A stretch of 64,000 nucleotides of DNA. Origin: Porites lobata (taxonomy: Eukaryota > Cnidaria > Anthozoa > Scleractinia > Poritidae). The stretch covers positions 306,001 through 370,000 of the forward strand of contig CALNXK010000179.1 in assembly GCA_942486035.1 (NCBI GenBank), in the 5' to 3' direction. The notes beneath the pieces are model-generated. The model was not told where the DNA came from. It did not search any database and was given only the letters and a program-made list of their open reading frames with translations. A program made the position numbers and the translations under genes. Shown here one piece after another: positions 42,401-54,400 of this stretch (positions are counted from its first letter, which is position 1; each line of letters starts with the position of its first letter).

Positions 42401-45400
42401 CGTTTGTTAGAAGTCCTATTTCCAAAAAGCAACTTTTTTCCGTTGTTTAAGTTAAGCTAATTTGTTAACATACTCAATGTAACCACTCTTTTATAATGAG
42501 TATCCTCGTGATTATTGTTAAGATATTAAGTCTATTTAATTTTGAACTGTTATTTTTCTGTTCTTGCCTATACAATGTATGTGTATCATCTAAAGAATGA
42601 CACAGTTTTAAAATATGTAAGTTTATTATATAAATAGAAATTTTTAAATAAATAACTCGCCGCTATGCTCACATTTCAAAATGATATTAGTTTTTTCCAT
42701 AACTGATGATTTCTTGCACACTGATTGCTTTAGAGCTATAATATTTTAATGGTTAGTGAGAGTTCAGGGTTGCCACTCATCAGAAAGTTAAAAATTCCCC
42801 GACTTTTCCCTGACTTCTCACTGACCTTTAAACAGTTTTCACTGACCTTTTATTAATGAGAAACAATCGATGTTTACATTCCCTTTAGCTTTTCTTGTAG
42901 GCCATCAATATTTTTCTCTTCATTTTCAACCTCTTTCCACTTTTCACGGAAAGAGGATGAAGGAATTTAGAAGAAAGCATTCACAACGAAAACCAACGAC
43001 CACAAATGCTGCATGAGTAAGGCATAGAGTGTCAAATAATAATTGATCGCTTTGCTTGCTTTGCAGCATACTATTCATCTTTCCCAAAAGAAAATGCATT
43101 TTTTAAATCTTGAAGAAAACTTATGAACTATAAACTGGAAGACAGAATTCCCTGACAATTCACTGACTTTGACAATATCAAAGATTTTCCCAGACTTTTA
43201 AAAAATACCCTGACTTTTCCCTGACCTTGAAAAATTTTCATTTTTCCCTCGCTTTTCCCTGACCGTGGCAACCCTGGAGTTAATATCAAACCATGCCACA
43301 CAATTTGTTGTTCTCTGTTGATCACTTTGCAGTGAAACCACTTGGTTCCACTTGACTTTTGAACATTTTCACACCGTTCCTCTATGGTCAATAAAAGAAT
43401 AGATCACAGAAAACTGTTTTGGATTGGCTAATCCAACACACCACAGAGGTGCAGCAAATATATGCACACAGATATATATCAGGTGCATACCCCTGGGCGT
43501 GAACACAACATCACTTTCTGCCACTACCCAGGCACCAAGTGTGAACATGAAACTTTGAACTGGCCTGCCAGACCTCTCATTTTAGTCTTTTCGGGAAAAG
43601 TCTACGAAGCCATCACTGCCATACATACCATTGATAAGAATTACACTGACCTGACTGGATAGTCATGATTAATAGTGGAATCCTCCTGATGACTGGACTG
43701 GTCTGGCTAGCCAGTTCTGATAAATGGTAAGCGCGCTAAGACAACAATACATACCTGCTCAACACTATGATGAAAGGCAACAGAAGTGTCCAGCAGGATT
43801 CTCCTTCCTTCTAATTGGACATTGAGGTCATTCCAGGCCTCCTCTAGGGAATCTGCCATTCTTCCATAAGGCCTAACTCCGTCCTCTTCTGTTGACGTCA
43901 AAGACTTGATCAGCTGGATAAGATCAGCAACTTCTTTCTCCTTGTCCTAAAGGTAAGTTATTGAGTAATTAATTGCCTTACAAGAGGGTCCCCAAACGGG
44001 TTCTACAATCCTGTCAACCCAACCCAAATTTACATTCAATCCTGTAATCCAATGGTTATTTTAGGCATCACGCATCTCACACATACTTGCAATCCCAAAT
44101 TTAACCCCCATTTTGCTTTCAAATGCCGAATCCTGGCTTTCATTTGGTTGCAATTCATGGATTGTTCTGTATTTTCTTATTGTAGAGCATTGAATAGAAC
44201 ATTCCAAAATTCTACTGGACAAAAGCACCAACTTGAGGCCTGGTTTGACCAAATAGAGTGATTTTTAAGCGCGTTGACCTCATTTCATGGTGTTGGCTTA
44301 CTGGAGTGGAATGGGGAAAAAAGCTAAGTAATGACATTTAATTTTGCACATAAATAATTATTTTGTTTTGACTCGTCCAAAAGATATCAACTACCTTCAG
44401 GGAAATCAAAAAATAATTTTGTAAAAATGCTTCTTATTTTTGGTAACAACTGCTTGACAACAGCTGCTAATTATAATGATTAATTTCTTATTGTTTAACA
44501 ATCATGTTGATTGATCAGTATTGACCGCCAATCAGCTCTCTTTCTAAGTCAAAAAAACTGGCACAAAATCCCTTTTGCAGAAATCAAAATCCTAATGAAA
44601 AGGGGTGGAATATTGAACATTATAATCACAAGATTCAGAACATGTGAAGTTCAAAGTCTGAAATGAAGGAAAAATCTGGACTTTTTTTATGTGTTTATGG
44701 AAGACTTTGTAGACATGCTTGTGCATTTAACACTACAAATATTTAATTAAAGCTACACTTTTAAAGAAAAACCTGTTTTACCTGTCACGTTTTTTACTTA
44801 ATTCCACCAAATAATTCAACCTCAAAATATATGTGGCAAATTAATGATAAATTTCTGCAATTATTAAAAACCATCCCTCTCTCTAGTAATTTTTAAACCA
44901 GAATTCCTCACATTCTGCATAGCATTTTTTCGCTCTTTTTACTCGTAGACGGAAAAATGACGCAGAAGTTGCATTTCCAAGCGGCTGTTTTTAGCGGATA
45001 TTTCGATTTAATTAATTTGAGCGATATTGTAATTGCCCTAATGACCTGGGACGGCGTAACAGACTCCCTTCCGAAAATCTATTGACGAAGGGTCAGACGC
45101 GCACAGACATTTCTTTGTTATACTCCGTATGAAACTTCTCGGAATACACAAACTTCATTTCAAAAATATAAATACAAGAGCAGAACGTTGAGTGACTCTA
45201 GGGAATCTCTTGAATTTTTACTTCTGTCATCAAGGTTCTGAATTCTATTTAAAAGAAATTGCAACGTGAGTTCAATATCATACTGACACGCTTTGATTAA
45301 GTTTAATCTTATCAAGACTTTTGAGATCACAGAAGAAGGTGCTCTAGGAAAGAGCACATTCGCATTTCCAGCTTTCAGACAACCTGAACGAAAATTGAAA

Positions 45401-48400
45401 TAATTCTTTACATACGTAATTTGAAACACCACGTACTGCCGGCAATACACTCGATGTTCTAATTTTGTAAGCCATGTTTCTTAACACCAGCGTTCGAAAC
45501 ACACTGAACGAAATTAACATGCACGAAGCTAATTGATGGAACTAATGTTAAGTAATCGTAAGGTTCGATCAAACCTTTCGATTAGATCACAAAGTCAGTT
45601 CATGAAAACGCCCGTTATGGACAAACACTGGGCGCATAATTGTGATGTGACTTTTAATAATTCTGCGACGTTCGACGCCGCAGGAGCAAACGAGCCGCAG
45701 GTTTAAATAGAGTTTGTGGTTGACAAAGTACTTCGATAATCCAAGCACTTTACAGAAGTTGCCAATTTGTACAAAGCAAAACTTAAAGCTAATAATCACG
45801 TCGACTATACTGTTCACCGAGACTAAAGCTTTGCACCAGATAGAGAGAAGCGATAGCAAAGACATTCTTTACAGCTTATTTTAACACCGAGTATTTTATT
45901 AAGGAGTTGTATACAAATTTGATCAATAGTATTTATTCATCAACACAATGATCGGTTGTCCTTATGCTGGCAAGAATTCTCAGGCATAAAAATAAAACAC
46001 TGATAGCAATCATGGATGAAAACTCCTCCAAATCGGGCGTTGGAAATAAGAACTAAAGCGACAGCTTAATTACTCCGATCAAACGCTTCGTCGAATGCAC
46101 AGAAATGTAGCAAATTTACGCTGGTTAGCTTCGCTGAAGTAATCATGACACTGAAATGGCTTACCATTAAAAGCATGTAAATTTTGCATGCCGATAGATA
46201 AACGAAATGACTTGCACAGAACACAAAAATGCATCGATCGATCGTACCTACCTTTCTCAGAATTGTCCTCAATCGAAATCCAGCCCAAAACCAGAAATAT
46301 CAAAAAGGGATGAATGAGCAGGTCAGCCAAATTACAGCTCGACAGTTAAAGGCTGATTATTTATGCAAACTTACAATGCCGAGTGTACCAACACATTTGA
46401 CACCAGACAAAATTCCAAAGACGTCTCCACACCCCAGTGAACAAATACTTCTCATTCTTTTTGCGAATGTTTACACTCAAATCCCGCGTTACCGCGAAAT
46501 TTGAGGACGACGAAGAGGGAATCAAGTTACACGTCTGACTTGAGAGAGCGAGTGTAAAGGGTTGTTTAGTTCTTAGGAAGAAATTTCAAGTGGATATTGC
46601 TTGATCCAACTTTAAAACATGACAACACTGTCATACGAACTATTTACATAGGTGACTTAAATGACACTTTTCTATAACTGCTAAAAATCTTACGTGTTGA
46701 TAAAAAATATAGCGTGACACGAGCTGTCATAACACTGAAAAAGATAAAGCTATTTTCGTGAAATACTTCACCACAAAGATTTTTGCTATTTCTGGCGTGT
46801 TCTTTCTTCCAAGGGACCATAACATGAAGAAAATAAACCGTGACCAAACCTATTATTAATATCTAGAAAATGAAATTTTGAAAAACCGTCGATTCTCTCC
46901 ACAACTAGTACGAGCGGACTGTACTTTGATTTTATATCGTGCAAAAGCTTGGAGAGTCCGTCAATCAATAACTGCGAAAGAAACGTTTTCAAGACTCCAA
47001 CACTTCAGTCGATCTGTTCCGCGATAGATACGAAATTCTTGTCAACTGGATAAATCATTTTTGAGTTTGCGTTTTCATATGATCTCTTCAAATTTTACAC
47101 GATCATCGTCCCAATTGTTCGGATAGAACTCAGTTCTATCCAGGCGATCAAGGTCGTCTCCGGGAGTCGTCTCGGTCGTCCGGGTCGTTTGCGATCGTCC
47201 GGGTAGAGTTTCCATATATCGTCCCGATCACCAGGACATTAGGGAAGACACCACGACGGCGACGGCCACGAAAACGTCGCTTAAAAAGTGATTTGCGCTC
47301 TTTCAATCTCTATCGTGATTACTCGAATTCGTTTACTTTGTCAAATGCAAGCGAACTCTTTTTGAGCCGAACTCCTAAGAACCACATTCAAGTTCAGAAA
47401 GAGAAAGAAAATCAAGCCGTCGGTTGTTTACGTCCTCTATGAAACGTGAAATTAGCCATTTTCCCGTCGTAGTCGCGCAGTGCGGTAAAGAAATGTACAA
47501 AAGAGCGTGATGCACGTGCAGAGTTGTCGTTTGCCTATTCAACCAATTGCTTTTCTGACGTTCTCGTTGTCGTCGCACCCGTGGAATCTTACAAGGGCGC
47601 GATCCATTCGACCAAAATTCCAACTGGTCCGACCGGGAAAAGAGGACCACCTCAAAAGGTGGACCATTTTTTTCGAAACTTTTCCGTTTGGACCGAACCG
47701 ATCCATTGAGTTTTGGACCGAAATTTCCGGAAATTTTGGGCGCGATCCATTCGACCAAAATTCCAACTGGTCCGACCGGGAAAAGAGGACCACCTCAAAA
47801 GGTGGACCATTTTTTTCGAAACTTTTCCGGTTGGACCGAACCGATCCATTGAGTTTTGGACCGAAATTTCCGGAAATTTTGGTTGACTGGATCGCGCCCT
47901 AGTCTCTAATTGATAGGGAGCCTATTAAAGCAACGACGACGGCAACGGCAGAGTAAACGTCACCCAAAAAGTGAATTCCCGCTGTTTCAAACTTCACTGC
48001 TCTTAATCAGGAGTTGAATTCTAAAGGGCTGTATCTGAGCCTGGGCCGGTATCTGAGTTCACAAAAGAAAAAAAGAAAATCGTTGTCTTGTGGTCACGTT
48101 CTACATAAAACGTGAAATTAGGAAGTTTCACGTCGAAGTCATGCAACGACGGCAAAGAAATGTACAAAAAAGCGTGATGCACGTGCAAAGTTGTTGTTTT
48201 GCTAATCTAAACCTAGTGCTTTTTGCCGCTCTCCTTGACGTCGCCGTCGTCGTTGCTTAAGGTACCTAACTGTTTGAGTATCACACGTCCCTGGCGTTTT
48301 TTTTATACATTTCAGCAGCGCAAATACCTCTTTATTATTCGCTCCTAAGTTTAATGCAGGTCAAATTGCCGAGGAAACTCTTATATGAAAGAGACGGAGA

Positions 48401-51400
48401 TACAACTTTACACCCCTGGGCAAGGCGACAAGCATCCTATGGGAGTCCCCGCCAGGGAGAAACTCTATGCGAACTTTTGGCTGTCTCCTTTCTTCTCAAG
48501 ATCGAGTTGACTGCTACAATAGTACAACGTCATGTTTACTTCAATGTGTGCCACTGAGGTAAACCGAACAGCACTCATCAAAGACATAGAAAGGGATTCG
48601 ACAAAATCGGAGAGAAAACGCCATAAAAATGACGCACTTTATCTCAAATAGCAAGGCTTTATAGATTATTCACGGAAATTGCTTCTCATTTCGCCCAACC
48701 CTTATGATAAGTTGATTCAGGAATGGGCTCTAGCCACAGCCATTTAAACAACATTTTTTTGGGAGTTTCAAATTAGTTTTCATAGTTGTCTGAGAGCCTT
48801 GATGTACTTCGCAAAAGACTGATCACGTGCGATAAAAGGTGGTTTTGAGGAAGTATAAATGTTGTAGTTATTTTTTATCCCAGGTAATTTTTGTTTTCCT
48901 TTTTTGGGAGGGTAAGTTAATGTACGTTAATGAAGTTTAAACAAAAGAAAAATAAAAATTACCTGAGATGAAAAATTAACTACAACTGAACATAAGCGTA
49001 AGTAATGGTCCTTAAATCAGCTTTTTTCCTCGCTTTTTTCGAGTAAAAACCCGATGTCACGCTACAGGGCGACTCTTTGCTATCTTCGTTATTTACAGCC
49101 TTTTGAATTGACTTGTTTCTCAAAATATGGACGTGTGGGTGAAGGAACTCGCATAAAATTGGACGGGATACGCGTCTTGGACTATGAATACCCCTTTCCT
49201 TTTAAAAGAACCAAATTGTTCCACAATGATACCCACAATCCTTAGGCAGGTTTTGCCTTGATACCATACACTTATCGTTAGCAGCTCTGAACAAAATTGC
49301 AAACCCCAATATACTGGGTACTAGTCGAAAAGATTGGCTTGACAATTTCGTCATTTTTCAATTGGCATTTTTTGCTAGCCAGCAATTCCGCGGTATATGA
49401 CAGCTGCGATTGCGACAACTACCATCTCATATTACCTTAGTTACCGTCCGTGACAGCTTGTTTGGCTAAACTATTACGCTTATCAACCTAAATGTAAGCA
49501 GTGTGGTCACGATGAACTCGCCCGTCTTCTCCAAACAATGCACTGCGGGCAACACAAACCTTTAGCCTCGCTTCCAGTTCCTGGAGATCCGCGGAGAGTG
49601 CTTCCGCCTCGGCCAGATTTTCACCGATCCGGTGTCGGTTTTCTTCAGTTTCGTTAGTTCTGTCCTTTACCCACTGGAGCAGCTTAAAGAAAGAAACAAA
49701 CGACATCACAGTGTTTGGTTGGCAACAACGGTCTACACAGTAAAATACTCATGTCCAAACTCATGTCCAAACACAAGTTCGGATGGTGCAAAGTGTAAAG
49801 GTAGTGTAAAGGATAGTCGTAGAGTGAGCGAAATACGCAAGCGCAAGTGAAAATTGACACGCCCGAGGAGACGCGTGACACCTTGCTCGCGGCTGGCGAT
49901 TTTCGCTCTGCTATCTCTAAGGAAAATGAGGGAATAATCTTAGTCTGATCAGTACAGGTCTGACTGTTACAATATCTGCGCATTAATATTTCGACAACTT
50001 GCTTCTACCTCGTTTATTTCTTGTTCGTAATCCCCGAGCTTCAACCAGTGATGTAATCTCTCGTCGCGATCTTTCCACACCCTCTCCCATGCGATCTTTC
50101 TATCTTCCAAGTCCATGAGACATTCTTCTAAGAGGTGGGGTGGACGATTGGGCTCCCCGTCTTCTCCATAGAGAGGAGGCAATTGCATTCTGTCAATCAA
50201 CGCTTTTCCCATGGCAACTGTCTCAGCGTATTCTTTGTCGATCGCATGCCTGGTGTCAGAGTGTCGACTGATTTCTTGTTCCACGGCCGCAGCTGTAAGG
50301 TCTTCTGGAAGTTCCTCGTTTAGGTATGCATCCCTAAGCTCCTCAATTTGTTGAACCAACTGGAATTAAAAGAAATTACGTCTCAATGGACTTAGCTACT
50401 AATTTTACCAAAAATTATGCATAGCGTCAGATTATGTGAAAACTCTAGTTCTCGTTCCTGGTCGAAAACAAGGCTGTCGAGGTTCGATCATGCACATAGA
50501 TAGCTTCGAGATCTTTCGACAAGGAAGGTACATTGCTAGCTCAGGTTTTCCTTTTCCTTTGGCTTTAGCTTTTCTTATTCCTTAATTCATCATGCCGAAA
50601 GTTAGCCGAGTTTTTTAGCGTACCTCTGGCGTGTTTGATCAAATGGGGCAGGTTTAGACTTTGTTTGGAAGACCACTGTTTCTCTAGCCTCTAGCAAGCT
50701 GAACGTCAAAATTATCTTCGAATGTTTAAAGCTCGTTACGTCACATGTGGTTTGTGGAACAAGGTTTCATTGGTGTGGTTGGGGCCGGTTAATGCATAAA
50801 CGGGTAATCTCCCAAGAGATTTTAAATTTCTCACCACCAATCTAAATGACAGGACAATTACAAGAAGAAGTTGGATAATGATCGTTCTCACCTTTTCAGC
50901 GCTCCGATGAAACATAAGCGCCACAGATAACCTGGCGCCTCGTTCTGCCATGACAGATGAGAAGTCACTCCACGCGTTGTTCAATTTCTCCTCCATTTCG
51001 TAGTTTGGTGAAAGTTCATAGCGGCATGTTCGGCGAAGAACTAACGAAGCTTGAAGAAACTGTCGCCCATAATCATACGTGCTCTGTAATAAATCACAGC
51101 GCAAAAAATTTTTCAATACGTTTATAACAATCCAGAGATTGGAGCCTTGTATTCATTTGAAAGCTGCGCATGGTCGGTATTTGGTCGGTATACATTGTGG
51201 GAGTTGGGACTGTTTTGTAGATACGAACTTTGACTTAATGTCCTGCGCAATGTCGTGATAGCAACTAGACCTCATTCACGATACTCGCCATCTTTGAACG
51301 CGCTTAAGGGCTGATGGGATAAAAGCGTAGTCACGTGATTTCTCAGGGGACCAACGAGTGATTAAGTCTGCCAGTACAAGAAATCACGATCGAGTTTGTT

Positions 51401-54400
51401 TATTCTAGACAACAGAAATGGCAAGTTATGGGTGGAAGTGATAGTGGCACTTTTTTGGATACAGTGGCGACCGTGGATGTCGTAGATGTCCTCTCAGCAA
51501 GAAATAACACAGAACTTGCCGAAACTCGAACTGTACTCTTTGAAGACTCTTGAGAGAATAAACAAACTCGACAACGATTTCTTGTATTGGCTAATTTGTC
51601 GCTTGTTTTCCCCGAAATACATGAACCACTAGCGCCTGCGTCGTACACGTAATTTAACCACGGTAAGTAACGTCTGCGAATCGAAGCAGCGCAGAGATCC
51701 TTGTTCTGCGCGCCAACGGACTCAACAGATTACCGGAAGGGCGTTTCGAATTTCCTTTCATCGACTATGGCTTTTTAAACAGGCCAATCACGGCGCATAC
51801 TCAAATCCTGGTACACAGGTGGGGGCCCAGAACAAGGATTTCAGCGCTGTTTCGCAGACGGACTTGAAGGAGCTGTGTCACGAAATTCAGCCAAATTAGG
51901 AAATTAAAAAAGGCCCGTTAAATTACGAGAAACATAAAAATAACCGCTTAAAACGCTAAAGGAAGGTTAAAATAACATAACAGAAACAACAGCTTCCACG
52001 TATAGGCAAAACTGAAGAAGATTGAAACGGATTGAAATTAGTGTTTTTGAAAACTGTTCAGCCTAACAGTTTTTCAAAGTTGATCCCTGCTGCTTGCAAC
52101 TTCAAAAATAACGCTCAGGAGACATATTTGTTTGTCTCGGATCTCTGATTTTGTCATTTACATGTAATTTCTTTGTTTACTTTAAGTTCCATAGCTATTG
52201 AGGGCGAGTAATTGGAAAAATTAAACAAAATGAACTGGACTGCCGTGACACAGCCCCTTTAACCAGAGTTTAATTTCGTCTGTGGCGCAGGCTAATGAAC
52301 CATGTGACATTGTTTTTATCCCATCAATCCTAAAGCGCGGGCAAAGATGGCGGACATCGTGAATAAGATCTATAAAAGCAATAGCGTCCCCCTCCAAAAA
52401 ACAGTCCCAAGATGCAATTTGACACAACACTGAGCCTGCGATACGAGCAACTTCAAAACGCCTGAAATATCTGTGTGCAAAGGATTTGAAGAGATGGAGA
52501 CGGGGGAGTCAAGCCTCCAAACTGATGACCAAAAAAGAGTCGAGTCTTAAAATCGATATTGATAAACACTGTATTGATCAGGCCTCTGAATTCCACTAAT
52601 AATAGGAAGAAAAACGCAAAACTAGTTTGCATGGAAACATCTTTGTATTTCCTTTCAGTGGTTCTTGTCTTAACAACGTTTCACTGACTGGGTTATGTGT
52701 GGTTTGTATATCGAATATTTGCTTGTCACAAAATGTGCAGCACCTCAAAAAAAAAACTACAACCGGCTTTTGATTGATTAAGAAAGTGGCGTGTGAAATT
52801 TAGCACACGCGTTTGACACCCTCAAGTGATAACCGCTCTACTACTACTTACCCACCCCTCCTATCTTACCCTGGATGTGGCCTCGAGTTTTTCATGCTCT
52901 TGTTGCAGTCCTTCTACATCTTCTGAATTCCGCCCCACATCTCCCAGGTTGTGTTCTGTTGCGTCACGAAGCTGGCTTATCCATGCTGTCGCCTAAGAAA
53001 CAGTGAGATTAATACCTTACCATCATTTCTGCACCTTTGGCCGTATGGTCCCACTAAAACGAGCAAAAATGGATGCTTCCGAAAAACCCCAGGGAGACCA
53101 CTATTAGTGCAGTGTATCGCGAAACTGAGCTACTAAAAACCCGGTTATCATTTACTTGGTAATGTGACATAAGTAATAAAGAACAAAGAGAGAAAAGAGT
53201 GGTTAACTCAGCCTTCACAAATTATACAATTTCGCAATCACTTCCCCGCCTGCTATTACCTGTTCAGCATCCCTTTCACTTTGTTTAAGCTGTAGCAGTT
53301 GTTGTAGCTTTATTCTGCGCACATCACATAGTTCGTCTGTGCGCAGCTTTCGTTCCCTGAGTTCGTCCAGTGTAAGCCGGACATGCGCAATACCCTTGCT
53401 GTAGTCTGGAGTAACGTCATCGCCGCGCATGTCAACAACCGGACTAGTCATCAGTTCTTGAGCGGCCAGACCATCTCGCAAAGTTTCCTCTGATGACACA
53501 GCTACAGCTAAAGAAGAAACATGAGATGCAATGGGTTAGGGAAATAACTATTGAGGATCCCCTCCAAGAGCAACCGCTTCACTTACGTTGGGCTGCAGTC
53601 CTGGTATTAAATGTTAAGTGTCAGGTTATCAAGAAGTTCGGGGGGAACAGGGGGTGCGAGCCCGGGAGAAAGGGGGGACAGAAGGGGTACGAGAGGCAGG
53701 GGAGGAAAGAGCGGGAGGTGGAAGTTCTGAAAGGTGGAGAAGCGAACGTCATAGGGGGAATTGCGTGATTGTCCGTCAAAGCAACGTCATTCTACAATCT
53801 AGGGAATACTATTATTGTGTTTTAAAAGGCCAATTCCACGGAAGCCCAAAACAGAGGAGGTCAGGAGAAAACTTTACAATGGCGCGTGCGAGGCAAGTGT
53901 TTCCAAAGTTCTTAACCTTCCATAATTGTTACCGTAATTACCCAAACTTGTGTAGTCATTGACAGACATTTTTGAATTAAAACTCACATTTCCAAGGAAC
54001 TGCCTAATCAGAACGCGCACAGTACGACTCTTGCTGGCTCCGAACGGTGATATCACTTCAACTGTCAATGATAAAATGACTAGACAATTTGAAGTACTCC
54101 GAAAGCAACAGAGCGTTACAACGAGGCGAGAGTCCCTTGCGGCAAGTTGACTAGTTTGTTGCGAGTTGTTGCTATACAAAAAGCCCGTTGTTAACTAAGC
54201 AAAAATGATTGAAATTATTAAAGCCAATTTCTTTTTCCACAGGGTCCAACACTATCATTTCACAACTTATGAAACTTTCGCGCGCACAGGAAATAAGGAC
54301 TTTACTTTAAGTGCTTCCATGGAAATGGTCAAAGTCAAGTCAAAGTCTTACCTTCAGCTTTCTCTTCAAGTGTTTTGAGCATGCTCTCCGCAGTTTCGTA

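Larger units (their letters stand above)
43947..49559. other. 5.6-kb intron, longest in the window
   Basis: This intron lies between spectrin exons 13 and 12. The half from 47250 to 48990 holds the repeat cluster described separately. From 43947 to 47250 I see no convincing exon, RNA or repeat boundary; a short GTC-rich patch lies near 47140-47210. Confidence 0.6.

Noticed and set aside
43462..43662. Small plus-strand frame (66 residues) in the intron
   Set aside because: It has no family resemblance, no splice or start context, and is of a length expected by chance in an intron.
47507..47902. 131-residue plus-strand open frame with repeats, and overlapping minus frames
   Set aside because: The protein repeats only because the 143-bp unit is duplicated (143 is not a multiple of three, so the copies are read in different frames). 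It lies inside a MITE.
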